Shown in pieces: positions 1 to 7,662 of a stretch of DNA of 64,000 nucleotides (positions are counted from its first letter, which is position 1; every line of letters begins with the position of its first letter). The stretch is from positions 62,001 to 126,000 of the forward strand of contig NZ_VIRG01000052.1 in the NCBI RefSeq assembly GCF_008107695.1, read 5' to 3'. Below the pieces are notes generated by a model. It was not told the DNA's origin, made no database searches, and saw nothing but the letters and a program-made list of their open reading frames with translations. Position numbers and translations under genes: made by a program. Source of the stretch: Stappia sp. BW2. GTDB lineage: Bacteria; Pseudomonadota; Alphaproteobacteria; Rhizobiales; Stappiaceae.

Positions 1-1
1 C

Positions 2-547
2 CTGATCGTGGAAATCAACGTCGATATCTCGGTGAACCTGCGCGCTGGGCTGCTCGACAGGGAAATAGACCTCGCGTTGCTGCTGGGGCCGATTTCCGAA
101 TATTCCATCGACAATATCGAGCTGCCGGGCTTCGACCTCGGCTGGTATGTTGCAGCTGGCTGTCCGGTGGAGGCAGAGCGGGCCAAGGCGCTTTTGTTCG
201 AAAAACCGGTGATCACCTATGCAAGGCACACGCGCCCTTACCGCGAGCTGAAAACGCTCTTGTTCGAACGGGTGGCCCCCGACGTGCAGATGTTCCCGTC
301 GTCCTCGCTTTCGGCCTGTTTCCGACTGGTGGAAGCCGGGCTCGGGGTTGCGGCGTTGCCGAAGGCGCTTGCGCGGCCCTATGTGGAGGCCGGGAGCATC
401 GTCGAGTTCGATCCGGGGTGGGTGCCGGACGCCCTGAGGTTCTCCGCGAGCTACCTTGGTGACCCGCGCAGCCACGTTGTGGCGACCGCGGCTCAAAAAG
501 CGCTTGAGGTTGCCATGGCCTACTCAGCTTATAAAAATCCTTTATAA
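2..547 (+). CDS. LysR-family regulator, effector-binding domain (5' end outside window)
   Basis: The frame is open from the left edge to a TAA at 547, so the N-terminal winged-helix half lies outside the window. The visible 181 residues match the C-terminal part of a LysR substrate-binding domain: a DLALLLGP stretch (the usual D-x-A-hydrophobic strand), an A-GLGVAALP stretch near the C-terminus, and the usual alternation of strands and helices. It lies 73 bp upstream of a DUF1445 gene and a TRAP importer on the same strand and may regulate them. That link is inferred from position only. An internal GTG at 8 is not a plausible start because homology continues through it. Confidence 0.8.
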   Translation: MIVEINVDISVNLRAGLLDREIDLALLLGPISEYSIDNIELPGFDLGWYVAAGCPVEAERAKALLFEKPVITYARHTRPYRELKTLLFERVAPDVQMFPSSSLSACFRLVEAGLGVAALPKALARPYVEAGSIVEFDPGWVPDALRFSASYLGDPRSHVVATAAQKALEVAMAYSAYKNPL

Positions 548-620
548 GATCTGCTAAATTCATTCTATTTGAGTTTATATGTGCAATGCGGGAGCATTTC
601 TCCAGTCAAGGAGAGCCCCG

Positions 621-1442
621 GTGTTGCAGTCTTATGAAGCCCTACGACAGGAAAGCATCGAAACACTTCGGGCGCAGATAAGGTCCGGCGACTATCGCTC
701 GCACACGGCGGGGCTCGGCAAGAACCTTCTTCAGGCCAATCTGGCGATCATTCCGCAAGCCTATGCGCTGGATTTCATGCGCTTCTGCCAGCGCAACCCC
801 AAGCCCTGTCCGCTGATCGGTGCCTCGGATACGGGAGATCCGATCCTGTCCACCCTGGGACATGACCTGGATATTCGCACTGACGTACCGGCCTACAACA
901 TCTATCGCAGCGGACAGCTGGAAGGGTCCGTCACGGATATCAGCGCCCTGTGGTCTGATGATCTTGTTGCCTTTGCGTTGGGCTGTTCCTTTACCTTCGA
1001 ACATGCGCTGATCGAGGCGGGGATCGACCTCTGGCACATTTCCAGCAACGTGACCGTACCCATGTTCCGCTCGAACCTGGAAACGATACCGGCCGGTCCG
1101 TTTCAGGGACCAATGGTGGTGTCCATGCGGATGATCCCGGATGAGCGGGTGCGGGACGCGGTTGCCATTTCAGCCCGCTTTCCGCTGGCTCATGGTTCGC
1201 CTGTGCATGTCGGCGATCCCGCCGCCATCGGCATTTCTGATCTCGGCAAGCCGGACTGGGGCGATGCGGTGCCGGTGGAGGCCGGACACACGCCTGTCTT
1301 CTGGGCCTGCGGAGTGACGCCGCAGGCGATCATCCAGAACGCGGCCCTGCCGTTGCTGATTACCCATAAACCGGGACACATGCTGATCACCGACATCCCG
1401 GATGATGCTGTAATTCCAATCATAACAAAAAAGACGCTGTAA
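621..1442 (+). CDS. DUF1445 / D-glutamate-cyclase-like putative hydro-lyase
   Basis: A 273-residue protein of the DUF1445 family (YcsI type, labelled putative hydro-lyase). Family signatures seen are a GCSFTFE motif near the middle, CGVTPQ and a HKPGHMLITD segment near the C-terminus. I chose GTG at 621 because AAGGAG lies 7 bases upstream. An in-frame ATG at 579 lacks a ribosome site. The biochemical activity of bacterial members is not established; a D-glutamate cyclase relationship has been proposed for the family. It precedes a complete TRAP importer by 25 bp, so it probably acts on the imported carboxylate. That is an inference. Confidence 0.82.
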   Translation: MLQSYEALRQESIETLRAQIRSGDYRSHTAGLGKNLLQANLAIIPQAYALDFMRFCQRNPKPCPLIGASDTGDPILSTLGHDLDIRTDVPAYNIYRSGQLEGSVTDISALWSDDLVAFALGCSFTFEHALIEAGIDLWHISSNVTVPMFRSNLETIPAGPFQGPMVVSMRMIPDERVRDAVAISARFPLAHGSPVHVGDPAAIGISDLGKPDWGDAVPVEAGHTPVFWACGVTPQAIIQNAALPLLITHKPGHMLITDIPDDAVIPIITKKTL

Positions 1443-1467
1443 GCTCGAACCTTCACGGAGTGGACAC

Positions 1468-2505
1468 ATGAAAAGATTTCTGACTTTCCTCATGGCCGGT
1501 GTCGCCATGTCCTCTGCCGCCGCCGCGGAAGACCTGTCTGTCGTCGGCAGCTGGTCAAGCCTGCCTCTTCACAAGGAGTACGAGGCGCCGTTCTGGGAAA
1601 CCACCTTGCCTGAGGCGTCCGGTGGCACCATCCATACCACTGTCACCACCCACAACCAGATGAACCTCGGCGTTGGTGAAGTGTTCCGCCTGCTGGGCCA
1701 GGGCGTGTTTGATGTCGGCATGACGGTGGGTGATTATGCCGTTGCCGATGCTCCGGAACTGGAAGGCCTCGATGTGCCGCTGGTGGCCATGTCGGCAGAC
1801 AAGGCCCATGCCGCTGTCGACGCCGCCCGGCCGATGGTGGAGGAGATCTTCGAGAAACGGTTCAATTCCAAGGTGCTGGCCATTGCGCCCTATCCGCCGC
1901 AGGTGGTGTTCTGCAACGCGGAAGTCGGCTCGCTGGATGACCTGAAGGGCAAGAAGATCCGCGCATCCGGCCGCATGACCGCCAAATTCCTGGAAGCGCT
2001 GGGCGCGGAGGGCATTACGGTTGCCTTTTCCGAAGTTCCCGGCGCGCTGCAGAAAGGCGTCGTTGATTGCGCCGTGACCGGGGCAGGCTCCGGCTATAGT
2101 GCCGGGTGGTGGGAAGTGAGCACCCATCTGTTGCCGATCCCGCTGGGTGGCTGGGATCCGGTGGTGACCGCGCTCAATCTCGACAAGTGGAATTCCCTGT
2201 CCGGCGAGACCCAGGCCCTGATCCAAAAGGAAATTGCCGAGAAGTTCGAGGCTCCCGCCTGGGCATCGGCTGAAGGTGCACTGTCCAATGACATTGCCTG
2301 CCTGACCGGCAAGGGGGAATGCGCTTCGGGCGATGCGCGTAACATGGTTCTGGTCGAAGCCAGCGATGGCGACATCGAGCGGGCGCGCCAGATCCTGGAA
2401 ACGGAGGTTCTGCCGGAATGGGCGGAGCGGGCCGGTGGTGACTGGGCTGCACGCTGGAACGACAGTGTCGGCACAGTCGTCGGCGTTCAGATCAAGACCA
2501 ACTAG
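1468..2505 (+). CDS. TRAP transporter solute-binding protein (DctP family)
   Basis: A 345-residue periplasmic binding protein with a signal peptide of about 20 residues ending in SAAAA. The DctP fold is supported by the order LGVGEVFRLLGQGVFDVG, then DLKGKKIRASG near residue 160 (the conserved arginine of this family binds the substrate carboxylate) and FSEVPGALQKGVVDCAVTG near residue 190. Ribosome site CACGGAG precedes ATG 1468. It is the first gene of a dctPQM set with tight spacing (17 bp to the next gene). The ligand is presumably an organic acid and cannot be read from the sequence. Confidence 0.92.
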   Translation: MKRFLTFLMAGVAMSSAAAAEDLSVVGSWSSLPLHKEYEAPFWETTLPEASGGTIHTTVTTHNQMNLGVGEVFRLLGQGVFDVGMTVGDYAVADAPELEGLDVPLVAMSADKAHAAVDAARPMVEEIFEKRFNSKVLAIAPYPPQVVFCNAEVGSLDDLKGKKIRASGRMTAKFLEALGAEGITVAFSEVPGALQKGVVDCAVTGAGSGYSAGWWEVSTHLLPIPLGGWDPVVTALNLDKWNSLSGETQALIQKEIAEKFEAPAWASAEGALSNDIACLTGKGECASGDARNMVLVEASDGDIERARQILETEVLPEWAERAGGDWAARWNDSVGTVVGVQIKTN

Positions 2506-2522
2506 TCTCGGGAGACATCGAG

Positions 2523-3071
2523 GTGGCGGAGAAACTCCTGTCAATCCTGTCGAGGATCAACCGGACGATTGCGATTTCGGTCGGTGTTCTGTTCCTCACC
2601 TGTGCAGGTCTTGTTCTGATTGATATCTGTCTCCGCCGCGTCGGCGCCTCCTTCGGTGGCACCGACGAAATATCCGGCTACGTGATGGCCATCGGTACGG
2701 CCTGGGCCATGGCTTTCGGATTGAGCGAACTGTCGCACATCCGGATCGATTTCCTGCGCCGCTCCGTCAACCTTCCGAAATGGCGGGCGATGCTGGATCT
2801 TCTGTCCATCTTCGCTCTCTCTTCGACCGTTTCCATCATCGCGATCAAATGCTGGCCGGTGGTGGAGACGAGCCTGCGAAATTCGTCCAGAGCCAATACG
2901 CCACTGGAAACGCCGCTGGCTCTGGTACAATTGCCCTGGTTCGCCGGTTGGGTGTGGTTTGCCATCAGCGCATGGCTCACCTTCATCGCCGGTGTGCTGC
3001 TGGTATCGCGCGGCGAATTCGCCAAATCCGAACAGGCCATTGGCGCCTTTCCGGAAGGGGAGACCGCCTGA
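2523..3071 (+). CDS. TRAP transporter small permease (DctQ)
   Basis: A 182-residue membrane protein with four hydrophobic segments (roughly residues 18-38, 55-72, 94-114 and 137-158) and the GTDEISGYVMAIGTAWAMAFGLSELSHIRIDF stretch typical of DctQ (described here by content, residues about 40-73). The start is GTG 2523 after GGGAGACATCGAG. Its stop overlaps the start of the large permease by one base (TGATG), the classic coupled arrangement. With DctM it forms the sodium-driven membrane unit. Confidence 0.9.
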   Translation: MAEKLLSILSRINRTIAISVGVLFLTCAGLVLIDICLRRVGASFGGTDEISGYVMAIGTAWAMAFGLSELSHIRIDFLRRSVNLPKWRAMLDLLSIFALSSTVSIIAIKCWPVVETSLRNSSRANTPLETPLALVQLPWFAGWVWFAISAWLTFIAGVLLVSRGEFAKSEQAIGAFPEGETA

Positions 3072-4354
3072 TGCTTCCCTTTGTTTCCGTCGGTCTTCTC
3101 GGTCTCCTGAGCCTTTCCATTCCCGTCGGCATCGTGCTGTTTCTGCTGGGGTTCGGCATCGACCAGTTCTTCAGTGCCTTTCCGCTCACGCGCGGCTTGG
3201 GCTCAATGGTCTGGTCGACTTCAGAAAATGCGGCGCTGATTGCCATTCCGTTCTTCGTGCTGCTGGGAGAGATCCTGGTGCGCACAGGTATTGCCGCGCG
3301 CACCTATTCGGCACTCGACCGTTGGGTCTCCTGGCTGCCCGGCGGGCTGGTGCATGCCAATGTTGCGACCGCCACCATGTTCTCGGCCACTTCGGGTTCG
3401 TCGGTGGCAACCGCTGCCACGGTGGCGACGGTGGCCATGCCGCAGGCCGAACGGCTGGGCTATGACCAGAAGCTCTTTTCCGGTGCGATTGCCGCCGGAG
3501 GAACGCTCGGCATCATGATCCCGCCGTCGATCAACCTGATCGTTTACGGCTTTCTGACGCAGACATCGATCCCGCAACTGTTTCTGGCCGGGCTGGTGCC
3601 CGGCATCCTTCTGGCGGTTGCCTTTCTGGCCGTCACGGCGCTGGTCTGCCTGGTCAACCCGAAGCTTGGCGGGGCACGGCGGACGTTCCCCTTGCGGGAG
3701 ATGGCGCTGGGGCTTGCCGATCTCGTGCCGATCATTCTGCTGTTCAGCGCCATCATCGGGTCGATTTACAAGGGGTGGGCCACCCCGACCGAAGCTGCCT
3801 CCGTCGGTGTCGCGGGAGCGTTGGTGATTGCCGCGTTCTTCGGCGGTCTCGACATGCGCATGATCGGTGAAGCGCTGATCGGCACCGTGCGGGTCACGGC
3901 GATGATCATGCTGGTGGTGATCGGGGCGTCGTTTCTCAACTTCACGCTCTCGGCCGCTGGCTTGTCGCAGGAGTTGCGCGGATTTCTGGAGGGTCTCGGG
4001 TTCGATCCCCTGCAGACGCTGCTGGTGATCGTCGCGATGTATATCGTGCTCGGCTTCTTCATCGAAACGCTGTCACTGATGGTTATCACCATCCCGATCG
4101 TGGTGCCGATCGTCATCAGTCTCGGCTATGATCCGGTCTGGTTCGGTATTCTGATGATCGTGCTGATCGAGATGGCCCTGATCACCCCGCCCGTCGGCCT
4201 CAATCTGTTCGTGGTCCAGAGCGCGCGGGGCGGGGGCTCCATTGCGGAGGTGATGTTGGGAGCCATTCCCTATGTGCTGGCGATGCTGGCCATGGTCGTG
4301 GCATTGATCGCCCTGCCGCAAATTGCGCTGTATCTGCCGATGGCCATGCGCTGA
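3071..4354 (+). CDS. TRAP transporter large permease (DctM)
   Basis: A 427-residue, very hydrophobic protein with about twelve membrane segments. DctM hallmarks are AIPFFVLLGEILVRTG near residue 60, the small-residue run FSATSGSSVATAATVATVAMP near residue 100, and IPPSINLIVYG near residue 155. The frame stays open upstream to 2780, but ATG 3071 overlaps the dctQ stop and gives the usual family length, so it is the start. It completes a dctPQM importer for a small carboxylate of unknown identity. Confidence 0.93.
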   Translation: MLPFVSVGLLGLLSLSIPVGIVLFLLGFGIDQFFSAFPLTRGLGSMVWSTSENAALIAIPFFVLLGEILVRTGIAARTYSALDRWVSWLPGGLVHANVATATMFSATSGSSVATAATVATVAMPQAERLGYDQKLFSGAIAAGGTLGIMIPPSINLIVYGFLTQTSIPQLFLAGLVPGILLAVAFLAVTALVCLVNPKLGGARRTFPLREMALGLADLVPIILLFSAIIGSIYKGWATPTEAASVGVAGALVIAAFFGGLDMRMIGEALIGTVRVTAMIMLVVIGASFLNFTLSAAGLSQELRGFLEGLGFDPLQTLLVIVAMYIVLGFFIETLSLMVITIPIVVPIVISLGYDPVWFGILMIVLIEMALITPPVGLNLFVVQSARGGGSIAEVMLGAIPYVLAMLAMVVALIALPQIALYLPMAMR

Positions 4355-4376
4355 CGAGATAATTGCAAATTATTTT

Positions 4377-4401
4377 GGAACTGACTGACGGGGCAGGCGT
4401 T
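4377..4401 (+). promoter_or_regulatory. EcfG-type (general stress) promoter for the DUF992 gene
   Basis: GGAAC at 4377-4381 and CGTT at 4398-4401 are separated by exactly 16 bases, matching the alphaproteobacterial EcfG consensus GGAAC-N16/17-CGTT. The DUF992 start follows 60 bases downstream. It separates the stress gene from the TRAP operon that ends at 4354. Confidence 0.75.
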
Positions 4402-4461
4402 TCCACCGTGATGAAGGCGGACCGGAGCACTCCGGAAGGCTCATACACGAAGGAGACTTTG

Positions 4462-4947
4462 ATGAAACAGTTTACCAAACTCGCGCTGATGCTGACTGGT
4501 GTGTCGCTTCTGGCGACCCCTGTCATGGCTCAGGACAAGCCTGCTGGCGTTGAGGTCGGAAAACTGACCTGTGTTACCGAAGAGGAAACCAATTTCATCG
4601 TCGGTTCCAAGACAGTCATGAACTGCACCTTCGACCGGGCCGGTGGCGGCGCTGCCAGCTACTACACGGCGACCGTGAGCGAATACGGTCTTGATATCGG
4701 AACCACGGACTCGGCCACGCTTGTGTGGGGTGTCGTTGCCCCGACTGCCGATCTGGAAGTTGGTGCTCTTGAAGGGACATACGCCGGCGTAACGGCAGGC
4801 GCCAGCCTGGGTGCAGGCGTGAAGGCCAACGCTCTTGTCGGCGGTTTCGACAAGTCGATCGCGCTGAACCCGGTGAGTGTCGAAAGCCAGACAGGCACGA
4901 ACATTACCCTTGGTGTGAGCAAGCTTTCGCTGGAAGCGATCAAGTGA
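4462..4947 (+). CDS. DUF992 family secreted protein
   Basis: A 161-residue exported protein with a signal peptide ending near VMAQ (residue 24), followed by a DUF992 domain: VGKLTC, a second Cys in NCTF, then Gly/Ala-rich strands. Family members are small periplasmic proteins of unknown function common in Hyphomicrobiales. ATG 4462 is chosen because AGGAG sits 6 bases upstream; the longer frame to 4363 runs through the promoter. The gene has its own EcfG-type promoter and a strong terminator, so it is a monocistronic stress gene. Confidence 0.85.
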   Translation: MKQFTKLALMLTGVSLLATPVMAQDKPAGVEVGKLTCVTEEETNFIVGSKTVMNCTFDRAGGGAASYYTATVSEYGLDIGTTDSATLVWGVVAPTADLEVGALEGTYAGVTAGASLGAGVKANALVGGFDKSIALNPVSVESQTGTNITLGVSKLSLEAIK

Positions 4948-4976
4948 ACCAAGTGACATAGACATTTTGTCAGGAA

Positions 4977-5005
4977 GGGCCGGCTTTGCCGGCCCTTTTT
5001 CTTTT
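4977..5005 (+). terminator. Rho-independent terminator after the DUF992 gene
   Basis: A GC-rich stem, GGGCCGG paired with CCGGCCC around a short CTTTG loop, is followed by TTTTTCTTTTT. It lies 30 bases after the DUF992 stop. Confidence 0.85.
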
Positions 5006-5074
5006 TCCGGCTTCAGGCGTGGCCGCACAGGCTGCAGCGCTCCAAAAGACAAATCGAACTCGAGGGGTAACGAA

Positions 5075-5662
5075 ATGGCGTCCGGTCAGGCGACGACAAT
5101 CAAAGGCGTTCTCACCAACTGGGAAGACGAAATCGAAGAGGAAGGCCGCGCCGATGTCGGCTCGCTGCTGAAGGCCTCCGGCAGCCGTGCGGCGGGGCCC
5201 TTGCTGTTTCTGCCGGCCCTCATAATGGTGTCTCCCATCGGCGCCATACCAGGCGTGCCTATTGTTCTCACAACGTTGACCCTTCTGGTCGCAGGCCAGC
5301 TTGTTGTTGGCAGAAGCTCGATCTGGTTGCCGTCGTTCGTGCGCAGTTGTGGTCTTCCCAAACAGAAGGTGACGTCGACCATCGACAAGCTCACGCCTTA
5401 TGCGGAGCGCGCCGACCGTTATCTCGGACAGCGCCTGTCCCTGTTCGCCGGCGAGACCGCCGCGCGGATCGTCGCGGCCTTTTGCATAATACTGTCTCTT
5501 CTTGTCTACCCGGCCACCCTGTTGCCCTTTGCCGTCGCCTTGCCCGGCTCCGCAATCCTGCTGCTGAGCCTCGGACTTCTCGTGCGCGATGGCGTTGTTA
5601 CGCTGGTGGGCCTGCTCGTGGCCTTGGCAGCGGTCGGGACGGTCTTATATTGGCTCGCCTGA
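5075..5662 (+). CDS. exoD: ExoD-family exopolysaccharide-synthesis membrane protein
   Basis: A 195-residue ExoD-family protein. A soluble N-terminus of about 45 residues precedes hydrophobic helices around 46-60, 65-82, 128-148 and 150-190. The LLFLPALIMVSPIGAIPGVP stretch (residues about 44-63) is characteristic of the family. ATG 5075 follows GAGGGG by 8 bases; the longer open frame from 4967 starts inside the preceding terminator. ExoD was described in rhizobia as affecting exopolysaccharide and alkaline tolerance, but its molecular function is not known. I found no EcfG promoter in front of it. Confidence 0.82.
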   Translation: MASGQATTIKGVLTNWEDEIEEEGRADVGSLLKASGSRAAGPLLFLPALIMVSPIGAIPGVPIVLTTLTLLVAGQLVVGRSSIWLPSFVRSCGLPKQKVTSTIDKLTPYAERADRYLGQRLSLFAGETAARIVAAFCIILSLLVYPATLLPFAVALPGSAILLLSLGLLVRDGVVTLVGLLVALAAVGTVLYWLA

Positions 5663-5835
5663 AGCCATTTTGTCCGAGCCTCTATCGCGGACCGGGAAAG
5701 CCTGCCCGTGACGGGCTGGAGGGCATATGGAGGGTGAGGCTGGCATTTTGCGCGTCACAGCCCTTACGAAGTGCCATTTTACCACCTCCAAGCCGCTTCA
5801 TTCTGGTTGTTGGAGCGTAGCCCCACGCTCGGCAT

Positions 5836-5866
5836 AAAAAAACGGGCCGCCGAAGCGACCCGTTTC
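5836..5866 (-). terminator. Terminator of the PRC-barrel gene
   Basis: An 11-bp stem (AAACGGGCCGC with GCGACCCGTTT, one G-T wobble) has a CGAA loop. On the minus strand it ends in a run of T, and it lies 25 bases past the stop of the PRC-barrel gene. It could also stop transcription coming from exoD. Confidence 0.75.
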
Positions 5867-5889
5867 TTTCAGTTTTCCGTAGTTGCCGT

Positions 5890-6819
5890 TCAGCCTTTCA
5901 GCAGAACCGAATCCGGATTGGATTTGTAGACGGCCGGCTCATAGGTCGGTGCATTTTCAAGCTGTTCCTTGGTGAAGGGAGCGGTCACCAGCAGGTCGCC
6001 ATTCTCCGTTTCGAACATCTTGAGGCTGGAATAGGACACGGCTACCGGCTTCGCGTTGAAGCCAAGGAAACCACCCACATCGATGACAACCGCCTGTGCC
6101 TTGCCGTCGTTGCCGATCAGAACCTCGGCGACTTCGCCGATGTCATTGTCCTGGCTGGTGTAGACAGGGGAATCGATCAGCTCATCGGTAGATACACTGG
6201 CCGTGTCGACCTGTGTTTTTTCAGCGGTCCAGGGATCGGCCATCGCTTCGTCCAGCTTCTGTTTTGCCGGGTCGATTGCTTCCTTGCGGACGGTTTCATA
6301 GGTGTCCTTGGCGCTTGCAGCGACCTTGTCCATCTGCTCGCGGGCGCCTTCCGACGTCATCCAGTGCGGAATATAGTCCGGACGCTCATAGGCGGTCGCA
6401 TCTTCCAGTTCCTTGCGAGAAACGTCGGTGACGACAAGAAGCTGGTTATCCTGGCCGGACACGAAGTTGAGGCGGGCAAAGTCGAGTGCGACTTCCTTTT
6501 CACCCATGCCGAGGAACCCTCCGACACCCACGATGACCGCACGCACGGTTCCATCGCGGCCAAAGACGACGTCGTTGATGTCGCCGACTTCTTCGCCGTC
6601 AGCATTCCTGCTGGTCAGGACCGGCTTGCCGATCATGTTGGTGGCAAGAATGCCGGTGGTCATGTCCGGAGCAAGGGTGTGAAGTTCGAATTCATAGACG
6701 CCGGTGTCATTTTTTGCACCGGTCTGGGTGCCGTCCTTCATCGCAGCGGTGTCACCGGCGACGGCGGCCGTCGAAATGGCTGCAACAAGTGCGGTGGTGG
6801 CGAGTAGATGGCGAAGCAT
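5890..6819 (-). CDS. Secreted protein with two PRC-barrel domains
   Basis: A 309-residue protein with a cleavable signal peptide (MLRHLLATTALVAA..., ending near AVAG). It has two PRC-barrel repeats, about residues 58-135 and 205-290. Each carries the motif order GEVGDINDVVFGRDG or GEVAEVLIGNDG followed by VIVGVGGFLG or VIDVGGFLG and a K-x-VA-x-x-x-x-L strand. PRC-barrels are small beta-barrels found in RNA-processing and photosystem proteins; exported tandem forms are common in Rhizobiales and often stress-induced. GGGAG lies 6 bases before the ATG. I saw no clear EcfG promoter here. Confidence 0.85.
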   Translation of the reverse strand: MLRHLLATTALVAAISTAAVAGDTAAMKDGTQTGAKNDTGVYEFELHTLAPDMTTGILATNMIGKPVLTSRNADGEEVGDINDVVFGRDGTVRAVIVGVGGFLGMGEKEVALDFARLNFVSGQDNQLLVVTDVSRKELEDATAYERPDYIPHWMTSEGAREQMDKVAASAKDTYETVRKEAIDPAKQKLDEAMADPWTAEKTQVDTASVSTDELIDSPVYTSQDNDIGEVAEVLIGNDGKAQAVVIDVGGFLGFNAKPVAVSYSSLKMFETENGDLLVTAPFTKEQLENAPTYEPAVYKSNPDSVLLKG

Positions 6820-6894
6820 TTAAGCATCTCCCTTTGGATTTGGAAATTTTGGGTGTGCCTGGAAGAGGATTGAACTTTCAGGAACTTCCAGAAA

Positions 6895-6938
6895 CCGCGC
6901 CACGATGAGACGCACTTTCGTGCGTGATCATGGCGCGG
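6895..6938 (-). terminator. Large stem-loop after the PLDc_N gene, probable terminator
   Basis: CCGCGCCA at 6895-6902 pairs with TGGCGCGG at 6931-6938. Inside it, ACGCAC pairs with GTGCGT around a short loop. It begins 5 bases after the stop of the small membrane gene; the T-run on the minus strand is short. Confidence 0.55.
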
Positions 6939-6942
6939 GAAT

Positions 6943-7128
6943 TCAGGCCAGCTTGCCGGCGCTTTTCGGTCCTGCCAGCAGCCAGACGATAAAGCCGACA
7001 ACCGGGAAGATCAGGATGCCGAGGACCCACAGCAGCTTTGCACCGGTGGAGGACCCGCTTCCGAGAACCTGGATGATCGCATAGACATCCACGACGAGAA
7101 TTAAGAGGCCAACGATTCCATATTCCAT
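6943..7128 (-). CDS. Small PLDc_N-domain membrane protein
   Basis: A 61-residue protein with two membrane helices (about residues 4-22 and 33-52) and the PLDc_N signature of paired helices ending in FIVWLLAGPK. This domain forms the N-terminal membrane anchor of cardiolipin synthases, but here it stands alone with no phospholipase D part. GGAGA is 6 bases before the ATG. It has a perfect EcfG-type promoter at 7161-7185 and is divergent from another small stress membrane gene, suggesting an envelope-stress role. The function is unknown. Confidence 0.8.
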   Translation of the reverse strand: MEYGIVGLLILVVDVYAIIQVLGSGSSTGAKLLWVLGILIFPVVGFIVWLLAGPKSAGKLA

Positions 7129-7160
7129 GACAGATCTCCGGGTTGTGTAACTGGATTGGA

Positions 7161-7185
7161 AACGGTCAGGCGTGCAGAAGGTTCC
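7161..7185 (-). promoter_or_regulatory. EcfG-type promoter for the PLDc_N gene
   Basis: Read on the minus strand: GGAAC (7185-7181), 16 bases, CGTT (7164-7161). This is a perfect consensus 33 bases from the start codon. Confidence 0.82.
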
Positions 7186-7229
7186 GTGTTCTTCTTATCG
7201 GCGGCCAAAATAAATCTGAAAAAATATTG

Positions 7230-7254
7230 GGAACCAATTTCAGAACGGTGCGTT
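7230..7254 (+). promoter_or_regulatory. EcfG-type promoter for the DUF1328 gene
   Basis: GGAAC (7230-7234), 16 bases, CGTT (7251-7254). Perfect consensus, 33 bases before the DUF1328 start. It points away from the PLDc_N promoter, so both small membrane genes fire together. Confidence 0.82.
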
Positions 7255-7286
7255 GAACCTGCATATCTTAAATATCGGAGGTTCCA

Positions 7287-7457
7287 ATGCTTTCTTGGGC
7301 ACTGTTGTTCTTGGTGGTTGCTATCGTTGCAGCCGTACTTGGTTTTGGTGGTATTGCCGGCACGGCAGTCGGCATCGCAAAACTGATCTTCTTCGTCGCT
7401 ATTGCGCTGTTCCTGATTTCGGCAGTCGCACACGCGATCAGAGGCCGCAGGGTCTAA
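7287..7457 (+). CDS. DUF1328 (YtjA-type) small membrane protein
   Basis: A 56-residue protein with two membrane helices, beginning [20 protein letters not shown] and continuing [17 protein letters not shown], the defining pattern of DUF1328. A CGGAG ribosome site lies 7 bases before ATG 7287, and TAA at 7455-7457 is followed directly by a terminator. Family members are short hydrophobic proteins of unknown function, repeatedly found under stress control. The consensus EcfG promoter upstream agrees with this. Confidence 0.88.
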   Translation: MLSWALLFLVVAIVAAVLGFGGIAGTAVGIAKLIFFVAIALFLISAVAHAIRGRRV

Positions 7458-7469
7458 CACGAGAAAAAC

Positions 7470-7491
7470 GGGCGCTTCGGCGCCCTTTTTT
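7470..7491 (+). terminator. Terminator after the DUF1328 gene
   Basis: GGGCGC, TTCG tetraloop, GCGCCC, then six T. A textbook intrinsic terminator 12 bases after the stop. Confidence 0.9.
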
Positions 7492-7662
7492 GTGTCTTCT
7501 TAAGGCCCGGATGGAAGGGAAGGGCAGACCGCTTGCGCTTCCCTTCATTGTCTCCAATCGCAATGGTTCCACCGCGTCACATCCCAAGCGTGTCCTGCGT
7601 GTTTCAGCGTGCGGCACGCTTTTTCTTTCAGTAAAATCAGAACCTGCTCTTCGCAGTATGCG

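Noticed and set aside
1555..2544. A 329-codon minus-strand frame
   Set aside because: Antisense to the dctP gene, low-complexity His/Arg-rich translation, no start signal.
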